From the NCBI GenBank assembly GCA_045597645.1, contig JAZLKM010000040.1:1-34501 (forward strand): 34,501 nucleotides of DNA. Reading direction: 5' to 3'. Source of the stretch: JAKSSE01 sp045597645. GTDB taxonomy: Bacteria > Bacillota > Clostridia > Lachnospirales > Lachnospiraceae. Positions 16,782-24,964 of this stretch are shown here, piece after piece; within the stretch, counting starts at the first letter, position 1, and every line of letters starts with the position of its first letter. Below the pieces are notes generated by a model. That model saw only the letters and a program-made list of their open reading frames with translations. It did not search any database and was not told the origin of the DNA. A program made the position numbers and the translations under genes.

Positions 16782-18020
16782 ATGAAAAAGAGAATTATAG
16801 CTGGCGTGTTGGCAGCTGCCATGGTATTTTCCATGACTGCATGCGGCAGCAAGAATGAGGCTAATGAAGTAGCTCCTGATGCGGGTACACCTGACATTTC
16901 AGATGCGTCTGTAGAGGTATCAGATGAAAGTAAGGGGGAGGATTATTACACTAATCTTGTGGCAAATGCGGATCTGCTCGCAGGACTCACTGGCTACAAT
17001 GTGGATGATTATGTGACACTAGGTGACTACAACGGCATTACTATAGAGTTTCAGAACGATTATTCGGTGAGTGATGATGCTGTAGAGTCCTATGTGCAGG
17101 AAATGATAGCAGGATATGTAGACTACATTAAGACTGACGAGACTGAGGTTAGGATTGATAGCTATGTAAATGTAGACTATAAGGGAATAAGGGATGGGGA
17201 AGCCTTTGAAGGTGGATCATCTGAAAATGTCACCATAGACGTTGCAGGCAACTGCAGCCCAGGCGGTGGCGGATATATAGAAGGTTTTACGTCAGGACTT
17301 CCTGGAAGTAAAGTTGGCGATACTGTGGAGTATGAGGTTACTTTCCCGGATAATTATGGCAACGCAGACCTTGCCGGTGTGACTGTTATTTTCCAGTTCA
17401 AGATTAACTATATTTGTGAAGTGCCTACTGCTGAGAAGATAAGAGAGATGGAGGCTGCAGGTGAAAAGCCTCTTGAGAAGCTGGGAGTTGAGAGCATGGA
17501 TGAGCTCTATGAGGCTTCCAGAGATTACCTTGAATACTATGCAGCATCAAACAGGGAAAACGAGCTCGAGGATAAGGTGCTTGAGACACTGGCAAATCAG
17601 TCTCAGGTAAACATTCCAGAGGAAGTGATTGGCGCACAGCTAAAGTGCATCTGCAACATATATACGGATACTTACTGTACCGAAGGTCAGAATCTGGCCG
17701 ATATTACTCAGGAGAATTTTGGAGTATCCTATGAGGAATTTCTCGCAGCTATAGTAGAGCAGATGACACCGGGCCTTACCAATCAGCTCATATTTGAAGC
17801 TATTGCAAAGGCTGAGAACATCACTACCACTGATGAGGAATATGACGAGTACATGGCCGAGCTTTCAACAAGCAATGGTTATGAAGATGTGTCAAGCTTT
17901 TATACCGCAAATGGTTTTGAAGACGATGACACTGCAAAGGCTTACTTCTTGAATGTATGCAATCAAAATAAGGCTTTCAATCATGTACTTGATAGAACAG
18001 AGGAAAATATAGCAAAATAA
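16782..18020 (+). CDS. Trigger-factor-like FKBP peptidyl-prolyl isomerase lipoprotein
   Basis: This 412-residue protein has a lipoprotein signal (lipobox MTAC, Cys21), so it is exported and anchored outside. Residues about 118-212 form an FKBP-type isomerase domain of the trigger-factor kind, with VNVDYKG, GGYIEGFTSGLPG and DTVEYEVTFPDNYG. The C-terminal part (about 215-412) is helical and acidic and resembles the chaperone arms of trigger factor. It lacks the ribosome-binding N-terminal domain. It probably helps fold secreted proteins on the outside of the membrane. The frame is open back to 16683, inside the previous gene, but ATG 16782 gives the signal peptide. SCIFF and SecDF follow. Confidence 0.88.
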   Translation: MKKRIIAGVLAAAMVFSMTACGSKNEANEVAPDAGTPDISDASVEVSDESKGEDYYTNLVANADLLAGLTGYNVDDYVTLGDYNGITIEFQNDYSVSDDAVESYVQEMIAGYVDYIKTDETEVRIDSYVNVDYKGIRDGEAFEGGSSENVTIDVAGNCSPGGGGYIEGFTSGLPGSKVGDTVEYEVTFPDNYGNADLAGVTVIFQFKINYICEVPTAEKIREMEAAGEKPLEKLGVESMDELYEASRDYLEYYAASNRENELEDKVLETLANQSQVNIPEEVIGAQLKCICNIYTDTYCTEGQNLADITQENFGVSYEEFLAAIVEQMTPGLTNQLIFEAIAKAENITTTDEEYDEYMAELSTSNGYEDVSSFYTANGFEDDDTAKAYFLNVCNQNKAFNHVLDRTEENIAK

Positions 18021-18077
18021 GTATCTTAATGCCTGCGTCTTACTGGATTTTAGAGTGGCCAGGAAGTGGCTATGGAA

Positions 18078-18106
18078 TTGACACGATGGCGCAAGTTGGA
18101 TATAAT
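18078..18106 (+). promoter_or_regulatory. Perfect-consensus sigma-A promoter for the SCIFF unit
   Basis: TTGACA (18078-18083) and TATAAT (18101-18106) are separated by exactly 17 bases. Transcription should start near 18113, giving a leader of about 25 bases with the site AAGGAGA (18124-18130). Both hexamers match consensus exactly. Confidence 0.9.
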
Positions 18107-18138
18107 TGCGATAAATTTTTATAAAGGAGATATATACC

Positions 18139-18279
18139 ATGAAACATGTAAAGACTCTTAACACAAAGAAGCTTCAGAATACTGTAAAGAAGGGTGGCTG
18201 CGGTGAGTGCCAGACCTCTTGCCAGAGCGCTTGCAAGACCAGCTGCACCGTTGGTAACCAGAGCTGCGAGAATAAGTAA
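18139..18279 (+). CDS. scfA: SCIFF peptide precursor (six-cysteine ranthipeptide)
   Basis: The 46-residue peptide begins MKHVKTLNTKKLQNTVKKGG and contains exactly six cysteines, at 21, 24, 28, 32, 36 and 43. This matches the described SCIFF family (six cysteines in forty-five residues), a nearly universal RiPP of Clostridia. The leader is the conserved basic N-terminal half; the core is the Cys-rich half with Ser and Thr between the Cys residues. The family is known to receive thioether links to non-alpha carbons, made by the partner radical SAM enzyme encoded directly downstream. The gene has a perfect promoter and AAGGAGA at a good distance. Its biological role is still unsettled in the literature I know. 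Confidence 0.96.
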   Translation: MKHVKTLNTKKLQNTVKKGGCGECQTSCQSACKTSCTVGNQSCENK

Positions 18280-18304
18280 TTTTAGCTCTACCTAAAAAGC
18301 AAAA

Positions 18305-18325
18305 GGCCGTACATTATGTACGGTC
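18305..18325 (+). terminator. Intercistronic hairpin between scfA and scfB
   Basis: GGCCGTAC (18305-18312) pairs with GTACGGTC (18318-18325), with one G-T wobble, around a five-base loop. Only a short mixed T stretch follows, so termination would be partial. It could lower maturase expression relative to the peptide or stabilise the 3' end of the scfA message. Confidence 0.6.
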
Positions 18326-18359
18326 TATTCGTATGTTTGAGCTACAGGAGTTTTCTCGT

Positions 18360-19769
18360 ATGATACATCGTTATAAGAATAACGGATATAATATCGTTTT
18401 AGATGTGGATAGCGGAAGCATTCACGTGGTGGACGATGTGATGTATGACTGCCTTGGTGAAGTGGAGCCTATAGTAGAAAAAGAGGGTACAGATGCCCTG
18501 GCGTCCATAGATGCAAGTACTTTGTCAGCAGAGCTTCGTCAGAAATATTTAGCTGAAGATATAGATGAGGCTATAAAAGAAATAACAGAACTTGTTAAGG
18601 ATGATTGCCTTTTCACCAAAGACGTGTATGAAGGCAGAATCATAGATTATACCAAGCGTCAAACCGTAGTTAAGGCACTCTGCCTTCATATCGCTCATGA
18701 CTGTAACCTGGCTTGCAAGTATTGCTTTGCAGAGGAGGGCGAGTACCATGGACGCAGGGCGCTTATGACCTATGAAGTGGGCAAGGCTGCGCTGGATTTT
18801 CTGATTGCTAATTCTGGAAGCCGCAGAAATCTTGAGGTGGACTTTTTCGGCGGCGAGCCACTTATGAATTTCGATGTGGTTAAGCAGCTTGTGGCCTATG
18901 GCAGGCAGCAGGAAAAGATTCATGATAAGAATTTCAGATTTACTCTGACCACAAACGGAGTACTTCTGGATGATGATATTATGGAATTTGCCAATAAAGA
19001 AATGGCAAATGTGGTGTTGTCAATCGACGGCAGACCGGAGATTCATAATATGATGCGTCCGTTTAGAAAAGGCGCTGGAAGTTATGATCTTATCGTTCCG
19101 AAGTTCCAAAAGTTTGCTGAAAGCAGGAATCAGGAAAAATATTATGTGAGAGGTACTTTCACCAGAAACAATTTGGATTTTTCCAATGATGTAATTCATT
19201 TGGCAGATTTGGGATTCAAGCAGATATCAGTAGAGCCGGTAGTAGCCCAGGAGACTGATGATTATGCGCTTCGTGAGGAGGACTTGCCACAGCTTTTCGA
19301 GGAATATGACAAGCTGGCAGCCCAGATGGTTGAGAGAGCAGGGACAGACAAGGACTTCAATTTCTTTCATTTTATGATCGATTTGGAAGGTGGACCTTGT
19401 GTATATAAGAGGCTTTCCGGATGCGGTTCTGGTACAGAGTATCTTGCAGTTACACCGTGGGGTGACTTTTATCCTTGCCACCAGTTTGTAGGAAATGAGG
19501 ACTTCCTTCTTGGAAATGTCTTCGACGGTATAAATAGAACAGATATTGTAGATGGCTTTAAGGCTTGCAACGTATACAGCAAGCCGGAGTGCAGTAAATG
19601 CTTTGCAAGATTTTACTGTAGCGGTGGTTGCGCAGCCAATGCATATAATTTTACAGGGGACATCCATGGTAACTATGAGGTGGGATGCGCTCTGCAGAAA
19701 AAGAGAATCGAGTGTGCCATTATGATTAAAGCGGCACTTTCGGATAAGGAACAAGAAAACGAGGAGTAA
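18360..19769 (+). CDS. scfB: SCIFF radical SAM/SPASM maturase
   Basis: The 469-residue enzyme makes thioether crosslinks in the SCIFF peptide using S-adenosylmethionine and iron-sulfur clusters. An N-terminal domain that binds the leader peptide begins MIHRYKNNGYNIVLDVDSGS. The radical SAM motif is Cys115-x3-Cys119-x2-Cys122 within CNLACKYC. FFGGEPLMNFD follows as the SAM-binding GGE motif. The C-terminal SPASM domain carries the Cys pattern from GPCVYKRLSGCGSG through CSKCFARFYCSGGCAAN to GCALQKKRIEC. The frame is open from 18333, but that ATG has no ribosome site. ATG 18360 has CAGGAG nine bases upstream and matches the MIHxYKNNGYN start of the family. secDF follows after four bases. Confidence 0.96.
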   Translation: MIHRYKNNGYNIVLDVDSGSIHVVDDVMYDCLGEVEPIVEKEGTDALASIDASTLSAELRQKYLAEDIDEAIKEITELVKDDCLFTKDVYEGRIIDYTKRQTVVKALCLHIAHDCNLACKYCFAEEGEYHGRRALMTYEVGKAALDFLIANSGSRRNLEVDFFGGEPLMNFDVVKQLVAYGRQQEKIHDKNFRFTLTTNGVLLDDDIMEFANKEMANVVLSIDGRPEIHNMMRPFRKGAGSYDLIVPKFQKFAESRNQEKYYVRGTFTRNNLDFSNDVIHLADLGFKQISVEPVVAQETDDYALREEDLPQLFEEYDKLAAQMVERAGTDKDFNFFHFMIDLEGGPCVYKRLSGCGSGTEYLAVTPWGDFYPCHQFVGNEDFLLGNVFDGINRTDIVDGFKACNVYSKPECSKCFARFYCSGGCAANAYNFTGDIHGNYEVGCALQKKRIECAIMIKAALSDKEQENEE

Positions 19770-19773
19770 AAAA

Positions 19774-21942
19774 ATGAAGAAAATGACCAAAGTCCAGGGT
19801 ATATGCTGGCTCGTGATTATGGCTCTGATCGTTGGTGGCCTTTGCTACTACGCATCTACCATTATCAAGGGTACTACCGCTGGAAGCAAAGACGACGGCC
19901 TTAAGCTGGGACTTGATCTGGCAGGCGGTGTATCTATTACCTATCAGGTAGTAGGTGATTTCTCACAGGAAGATGTAGATGACACTATCTACAAGCTTCA
20001 GCAGCGTATCGCATCAGACCTCTCAAGCGAGACCAAGACAACAGAGGCTTCTGTATATCAGCAGGGCGATGACCGTATCGTTGTTGAGATTCCTGGCGTA
20101 TCTGATGCAAACGCAGTACTTGAGGAGCTTGGTAGCCCTGGTTCGCTCGAGTTCCAGACACCGGAAGGCGAAGTCTTCATGGATGGCTCTTATATCGCAA
20201 GCGCATCTGCAGGATCACAGCAGAATGACCTTGGAAATAATGAGTATGTAGTACAGCTCACATTTACTGATGAAGGTGCTAAGAAGTTCGCAGAGGTAAC
20301 CTCAGCGAATGTAGGAAAGTCTCTTCCTATCATTTACGACGGACAGATTGTAAGCTATCCACGAGTACGCGAAGCAATCACTGGAGGAAGCGCTGTAATC
20401 GAGGGTATGAGCAGCATTGAGGAGGCTCAGAACCTTGCTTCATATATCCGTATCGGTGCACTTTCAGTAGAGATGGTTGAGCTGCAGTCTAATATCGTAG
20501 GAGCTCAGCTTGGTAGCGATGCAGTAGCTACTTCTCTTAAGGCTGGTGCAATTGGTCTTGTTATTGCAATGCTTTTCATGATAGCTATCTACTTTGTACC
20601 AGGTGGTGTAGCAGCAGTGGCACTTGCTATGTATACCGCACTCGTACTTGCTATCATCTACTTATTTGAGATTACACTTACTCTTCCTGGTATAGCAGGT
20701 ATCATCCTCTCAATCGGTATGGCGGTGGATGCAAACGTTATTATTTTCGCTCGTATCCGTGAGGAAATCGCAAACGGTGTATCAGTGAAGGGTGCTATAG
20801 ATAACGGATTCAAGAAGGCATTCAGTGCAATTTTTGATGGTAACATCACAACCCTCATTGCAGCAGCAGTGCTTGGTATTGCAGGTAGTGGTACAATCCG
20901 CGGATTCGCCATCACCCTCGCAATCGGTGTACTTGTATCAATGTTCACCGCACTTGTAATTACCAGACTTATTATTAATGCTCTTTACGCAGCTGGCCTT
21001 ACCAGCCCAAAGGCATTCGGACGTGAGATTAAGTTCAAGACCATCAACTTTGTTGGCAAAAAGACTATTTTCTTCGCAATTTCACTTGTAGTAATAGCAG
21101 CAGGTCTTGTGACAATGGGTATACGTGGAGCACAGGGAGCAGGTACTCTTAACTACGGTCTTGACTTTGTAGGTGGTACCTCTACTACAGTAAGCTTCAA
21201 CGAGGATTATTCTCTTGAGCAACTCGATAGCATAGTTGTGCCGGTTGTTGCTAATGTAACTGGTGATAATGATATTCAGACTCAGAAGGTAGAGAGCAGT
21301 AATGAGGTTATCATTAAGACACGTACTCTTAACCTTGAGGAGAGAACAGCACTTTATGATGCTCTCGAGGAGCAGTTTGGAGTAGCTGAGGATTCTATCT
21401 CATCTGAGAGTATCAGCTCTACTATCTCAGGAGAGACTAGAAGAGACGCAATCGTTGCAGTACTCATTGCTGCAGTATGCATGCTTCTCTACATCTGGTT
21501 TAGATTTAAGGATATCCGCATGGCTTCATCAGCTATTGTTGCTCTTGGCCATGACGTATTGGTACTTCTTGCATTCTATGCAATTTCACGTACCACTGTT
21601 ACAACCGCGTTTATCGCATGTATGCTTACTGTTATCGGTTATTCAGTCAACGATACCATCGTTATCTTTGACCGTATCCGCGAGAACAGAGCAAAGCACA
21701 ATTCACTTAATAAGGATACTCTCATGAGCCTTGCAAACGAGAGCTTGACTCAGACTCTTTCACGTACTATTTGTACATCAGTTACCACTCTTGTAATGGT
21801 TCTTATGCTGTACATCCTTGGTGTTGAGTCAATCAGACTTTTTGCATTCCCGCTTATGATTGGTACTATTTGCGGTACCTATTCTTCAATAGGAATCGCT
21901 GTTGCACTGTGGTATGTAATGAGCGCTAGAAAGGTAAAGTAA
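19774..21942 (+). CDS. secDF: Fused SecD-SecF protein-export membrane protein
   Basis: SecDF uses the proton gradient to pull secreted proteins through the Sec channel in its late stages. This 722-residue protein is a natural SecD-SecF fusion, as in Bacillus. The SecD half has LGLDLAGG (45-52), a large external domain (about 55-250) and the AVDANVIIFARIREE transmembrane motif with its conserved Asp. The SecF half has GLDFVGGTS and the matching SVNDTIVIFDRIREN motif. About twelve membrane helices are visible in two six-helix sets. The AGGAG site lies in the last codons of scfB, so the two are coupled. Export and SCIFF modification therefore share a transcript. glyA starts two bases after its stop. 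Confidence 0.97.
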   Translation: MKKMTKVQGICWLVIMALIVGGLCYYASTIIKGTTAGSKDDGLKLGLDLAGGVSITYQVVGDFSQEDVDDTIYKLQQRIASDLSSETKTTEASVYQQGDDRIVVEIPGVSDANAVLEELGSPGSLEFQTPEGEVFMDGSYIASASAGSQQNDLGNNEYVVQLTFTDEGAKKFAEVTSANVGKSLPIIYDGQIVSYPRVREAITGGSAVIEGMSSIEEAQNLASYIRIGALSVEMVELQSNIVGAQLGSDAVATSLKAGAIGLVIAMLFMIAIYFVPGGVAAVALAMYTALVLAIIYLFEITLTLPGIAGIILSIGMAVDANVIIFARIREEIANGVSVKGAIDNGFKKAFSAIFDGNITTLIAAAVLGIAGSGTIRGFAITLAIGVLVSMFTALVITRLIINALYAAGLTSPKAFGREIKFKTINFVGKKTIFFAISLVVIAAGLVTMGIRGAQGAGTLNYGLDFVGGTSTTVSFNEDYSLEQLDSIVVPVVANVTGDNDIQTQKVESSNEVIIKTRTLNLEERTALYDALEEQFGVAEDSISSESISSTISGETRRDAIVAVLIAAVCMLLYIWFRFKDIRMASSAIVALGHDVLVLLAFYAISRTTVTTAFIACMLTVIGYSVNDTIVIFDRIRENRAKHNSLNKDTLMSLANESLTQTLSRTICTSVTTLVMVLMLYILGVESIRLFAFPLMIGTICGTYSSIGIAVALWYVMSARKVK

Positions 21943-21944
21943 AA

Positions 21945-23189
21945 ATGTACACTCTTGATGACATTAAGACGGTTGATGCCGAGATCGCTGAGGCTATTAA
22001 GGCAGAATTTGACAGACAGAACAGCCACATCGAGCTTATTGCTTCTGAGAACTGGGTTTCTCCGGCAGTCATGAGCGCAATGGGCTCAGTACTTACCAAT
22101 AAGTATGCAGAGGGATATCCGGGCAAGAGATACTACGGCGGATGCGAATGTGTAGACGTAGTGGAGGAGCTTGCAAGAGAGCGCGCTAAGAAGCTTTTCG
22201 GATGCGATTATGTCAATGTTCAGCCACACTCAGGTGCGCAGGCTAACATGGCAGTACAGACAGCTATCCTTAACTATGGCGATACTGTAATGGGTATGAA
22301 CCTCGATCATGGCGGTCACCTTACTCATGGTTCACCGGCTAATTTCTCAGGCAAGAGCTATAATATTGTTCCTTATGGCGTAAATGATGATGGATTCATC
22401 GATTATGATGAGGTACGTCGCATTGCCCTTGAGTGCAAGCCAAAGATGATTATTGCAGGTGCATCTGCATATGCTCGTGCAATTGACTTCAAGAAGTTCA
22501 GAGAGATCTGCGATGAAGTAGGTGCAGTACTCTTTGTTGATATGGCTCACATTGCAGGGCTTGTAGCAGCAGGCCTCCACATGAGCCCGATTCCTTACGC
22601 AGATGTTGTTACCACCACTACCCACAAGACTCTTCGTGGACCTAGAGGAGGTATGATTCTTTGCAACCAGGAGGCTGCAGATAAGTACAACTTCAACAAG
22701 GCTATTTTCCCTGGAACCCAGGGTGGCCCACTTATGCATGTAATCGCAGCTAAGGCTGTATGCTTCAAGGAGGCTCTTGAGCCTGCATTTAAGGAGTATC
22801 AGGAGCAGGTAATTAAGAATGCACAGGCACTTTGCAAGGGTCTTCAGAACAGAGGTATCAAGATTGTATCAGACGGTACTGATAACCACCTAATGCTTGT
22901 AGACCTTACCCCATTTGACAAGACTGGTAAGGAAGTTGAGAAGCAGCTTGATGCAGCTCACATTACTGCAAATAAGAACACCATCCCGAACGATCCTAAG
23001 TCACCATTTGTAACCAGCGGTATCCGCCTTGGTTCTCCGGCTTCTACTTCAAGAGGTCTCAAGGAAGACGATATGGATCAGGTTGCTGAGGCAATTGCTA
23101 CGGTAATCAAGAAGGGTGATGACGGCGTTGAGGAGGCAAGAGCAATCGTTGCTGGCCTTACCGCAAAGTATCCGCTTAGATTCGAATAA
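21945..23189 (+). CDS. glyA: Serine hydroxymethyltransferase
   Basis: GlyA interconverts serine and glycine while loading one-carbon units onto tetrahydrofolate, using pyridoxal phosphate in the cytoplasm. The 414-residue length is typical. The N-terminal substrate region IELIASENWVSPAVMSAMGS, the YAEGYPGKRYYGGCE segment, the PHSGAQANMAV cofactor-phosphate region and the catalytic-lysine motif VTTTTHKTLRGPRGG are all visible. The C-terminal end contains the SGIRLGSPASTSRG stretch. It sits two bases after secDF with no strong ribosome site of its own, so coupling is likely. Codon use looks like that of highly expressed genes, as in the flanking secDF and serS. A modest hairpin lies between it and serS. 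Confidence 0.98.
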   Translation: MYTLDDIKTVDAEIAEAIKAEFDRQNSHIELIASENWVSPAVMSAMGSVLTNKYAEGYPGKRYYGGCECVDVVEELARERAKKLFGCDYVNVQPHSGAQANMAVQTAILNYGDTVMGMNLDHGGHLTHGSPANFSGKSYNIVPYGVNDDGFIDYDEVRRIALECKPKMIIAGASAYARAIDFKKFREICDEVGAVLFVDMAHIAGLVAAGLHMSPIPYADVVTTTTHKTLRGPRGGMILCNQEAADKYNFNKAIFPGTQGGPLMHVIAAKAVCFKEALEPAFKEYQEQVIKNAQALCKGLQNRGIKIVSDGTDNHLMLVDLTPFDKTGKEVEKQLDAAHITANKNTIPNDPKSPFVTSGIRLGSPASTSRGLKEDDMDQVAEAIATVIKKGDDGVEEARAIVAGLTAKYPLRFE

Positions 23190-23201
23190 ATAATGATACG
23201 A

Positions 23202-23231
23202 CGTGCCCGGATATACTTTCGGGCGCGTTTT
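23202..23231 (+). terminator. Moderate terminator-like hairpin between glyA and serS
   Basis: CGTGCCCG (23202-23209) pairs with CGGGCGCG (23220-23227), with one T-G wobble, around a ten-base loop. Only four T follow, so it may stop only part of the transcription. Confidence 0.6.
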
Positions 23232-23251
23232 GAAATTTGTAAGGAGCAGAT

Positions 23252-24538
23252 ATGATAGATATTAAATTTCTCCGTGAGAATCCGGAGATAGTAAAAGAAA
23301 ACATCAAGAAGAAGTTCCAGGATCACAAGCTCCCGCTTGTTGATGAGGTAATCGAGCTTGACAAGCAGTCACGTGCTGTAAAGCAGGAGGCTGATGACCT
23401 TCGCTCTCAGAAGAATACCCTCTCAAAGCAGATTGGTGCTCTTATGGCTCAGGGTAAGAAGGAAGAGGCTGAAGCTGTTAAAAAGCAGGTTGCTGAGAAT
23501 GCAGCAAGGCTTGCTGAGCTTGAGGCACAGGAGCCAGAGCTTGAGGCTAAGGTTACTGAGATAATGATGAAGATACCTAACATCATCGACCCGTCAGTTC
23601 CGATTGGAAAGGATGACAGCGAGAATGTTGAGGTACAAAAATACGGTGATCCGGTTGTTCCGGATTTTGATATTCCGTACCATACAGAGATTATGGAGCG
23701 TTTCAATGGTGTAGATATGGATGCTGCAGGCCGCGTGGCTGGTAATGGCTTCTATTATCTAATGGGCGATATCGCAAGACTTCACTCAGCATGCACCGCT
23801 TACGCTCGTGATTTCATGATTGACAGAGGATTCACTTACTGCATCCCACCTTTCATGATTCGTTCTAACGTTGTTACAGGCGTTATGAGCTTCGAGGAAA
23901 TGGATGCCATGATGTACAAGATCGAGGGCGAGGATCTCTATCTTATCGGTACCTCAGAGCACTCAATGATTGGTAAGTTTATCGACCAGATGCTCGATGA
24001 GGCGGATCTCCCATATACTCTCACCAGCTATTCTCCATGCTTTAGAAAGGAGAAGGGTTCTCATGGTATCGAGGAGCGCGGTGTATACCGCATTCACCAG
24101 TTCGAGAAGCAGGAGATGATTGTTGTCTGCAAGCCTGAGGAGTCACCGATGTGGTTCGACAAGCTGTGGCAGAATACAGTAGACCTTTTCCGCAGCCTTG
24201 ATATTCCGGTACGTACTCTCGAGTGCTGCTCTGGTGACCTCGCTGACCTTAAGGTTAAGTCAATCGACGTTGAGGCATGGAGCCCACGTCAGAAGAAGTA
24301 CTTTGAGGTAGGAAGCTGCTCTAACCTCGGCGATGCACAGGCACGCAGACTTAAGATTCGTGTAAAGGGCAAGGACGGCAAGTATCTTGCACACACCCTT
24401 AACAATACCTGCGTTGCGCCTCCACGTATGCTTATCGCATTCCTCGAGAACAACCTGAATGCAGACGGCTCAGTAGATATTCCAGTAGCCCTTAGACCAT
24501 ACATGGGCGGCAAGGAAAAGCTGATTCCGGTAAAGTAA
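23252..24538 (+). CDS. serS: Serine--tRNA ligase
   Basis: The 428-residue class II synthetase charges tRNA-Ser and tRNA-Sec. The N-terminal long antiparallel coiled coil (about residues 28-105) is the tRNA-binding arm. Motif 2 is CFRKEKGSHGIEERGVYRIHQF (about 267-288), and motif 3 lies in the C-terminal segment NNTCVAPPRMLIAFLENN (about 390-407). The serine-site loop reads GTSEHSMIGKF rather than the common PTAEVPLT form, while the key Thr and Glu remain. AAGGAG (23240-23245) serves the start. The 62-base gap from glyA has no room for a T-box. The gene closes the secDF-glyA run at a strong terminator. Confidence 0.97.
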   Translation: MIDIKFLRENPEIVKENIKKKFQDHKLPLVDEVIELDKQSRAVKQEADDLRSQKNTLSKQIGALMAQGKKEEAEAVKKQVAENAARLAELEAQEPELEAKVTEIMMKIPNIIDPSVPIGKDDSENVEVQKYGDPVVPDFDIPYHTEIMERFNGVDMDAAGRVAGNGFYYLMGDIARLHSACTAYARDFMIDRGFTYCIPPFMIRSNVVTGVMSFEEMDAMMYKIEGEDLYLIGTSEHSMIGKFIDQMLDEADLPYTLTSYSPCFRKEKGSHGIEERGVYRIHQFEKQEMIVVCKPEESPMWFDKLWQNTVDLFRSLDIPVRTLECCSGDLADLKVKSIDVEAWSPRQKKYFEVGSCSNLGDAQARRLKIRVKGKDGKYLAHTLNNTCVAPPRMLIAFLENNLNADGSVDIPVALRPYMGGKEKLIPVK

Positions 24539-24554
24539 ATAGTCGCAATGATTT

Positions 24555-24582
24555 ACGGGACGCTCTAGTGCGTCCCGTTTTT
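24555..24582 (+). terminator. Strong rho-independent terminator after serS
   Basis: ACGGGACGC (24555-24563) pairs perfectly with GCGTCCCGT (24570-24578) around a six-base loop, followed by a run of T to 24582. Confidence 0.95.
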
Positions 24583-24656
24583 GTTGCATGCAGAATAATA
24601 CTACACCATACATGAAAGCCAAATTTAGATGTATACGTCGCCCGCAAAGTATAAGA

Positions 24657-24696
24657 TTACCGCCTGAGGGCACAAACTAGAACTGATAGGCGGTAA
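24657..24696. repeat. Inverted repeat 1 (TTACCGCCT arms, 40 bases)
   Basis: TTACCGCCT (24657-24665) and its exact complement AGGCGGTAA (24688-24696) enclose 22 bases. In RNA it would be a nine-pair hairpin with a long loop; in DNA it could be a pair of protein sites about three helical turns apart. It matches a second copy 64 bases downstream. Confidence 0.75.
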
Positions 24697-24720
24697 AGAT
24701 GGTGCGTAAAAGGGAATAAA

Positions 24721-24760
24721 TTACCGCTTGAATGTGAGAAAAAGCTGTACTAGGCGGTAA
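24721..24760. repeat. Inverted repeat 2 (TTACCGCTT arms, 40 bases)
   Basis: TTACCGCTT (24721-24729) and AGGCGGTAA (24752-24760) enclose 22 bases, the same geometry as copy 1. There is one T-G mismatch or wobble. The inner sequences of the two copies differ. The four arms begin at 24657, 24688, 24721 and 24752, spaced 31, 33 and 31 bases. Confidence 0.75.
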
Positions 24761-24964
24761 ATGGAAACAGATAATGTAGTTTAAAATGCAAATTAATACA
24801 ATGTCATATGTGAGGAAATGTGTTATAGTGTAGCGGTTATAAGTACGATTTTGTAAGTTGATGAATTGTGGAACTGCTAGATTTGAAGTGTAAGAAGCAT
24901 TTTTATGTATACATTTTCAAAGCACAAGGTATCTGGTAAAAAATAGAAAGCATAGAGAATTTGT

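Larger units (their letters stand above)
24583..24964. other. Non-coding region between serS and the HAD phosphatase
   Basis: No ORF with a plausible start and ribosome site is visible in these 380 bases. The sequence is AT-rich, and its left half contains the two 40-base inverted repeats listed separately. TATAGT (24824-24829) resembles a -10 element but has no good -35 partner. The remaining right part, to 24964, shows nothing I can name. A promoter for the HAD gene must lie here, because serS ends in a strong terminator. Confidence 0.6.

Noticed and set aside
24657..24760. CRISPR array in the serS-HAD gap
   Set aside because: The repeated arms are only nine bases and alternate in orientation, with just two units. 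There is no 25-37-base direct repeat and no cas gene.
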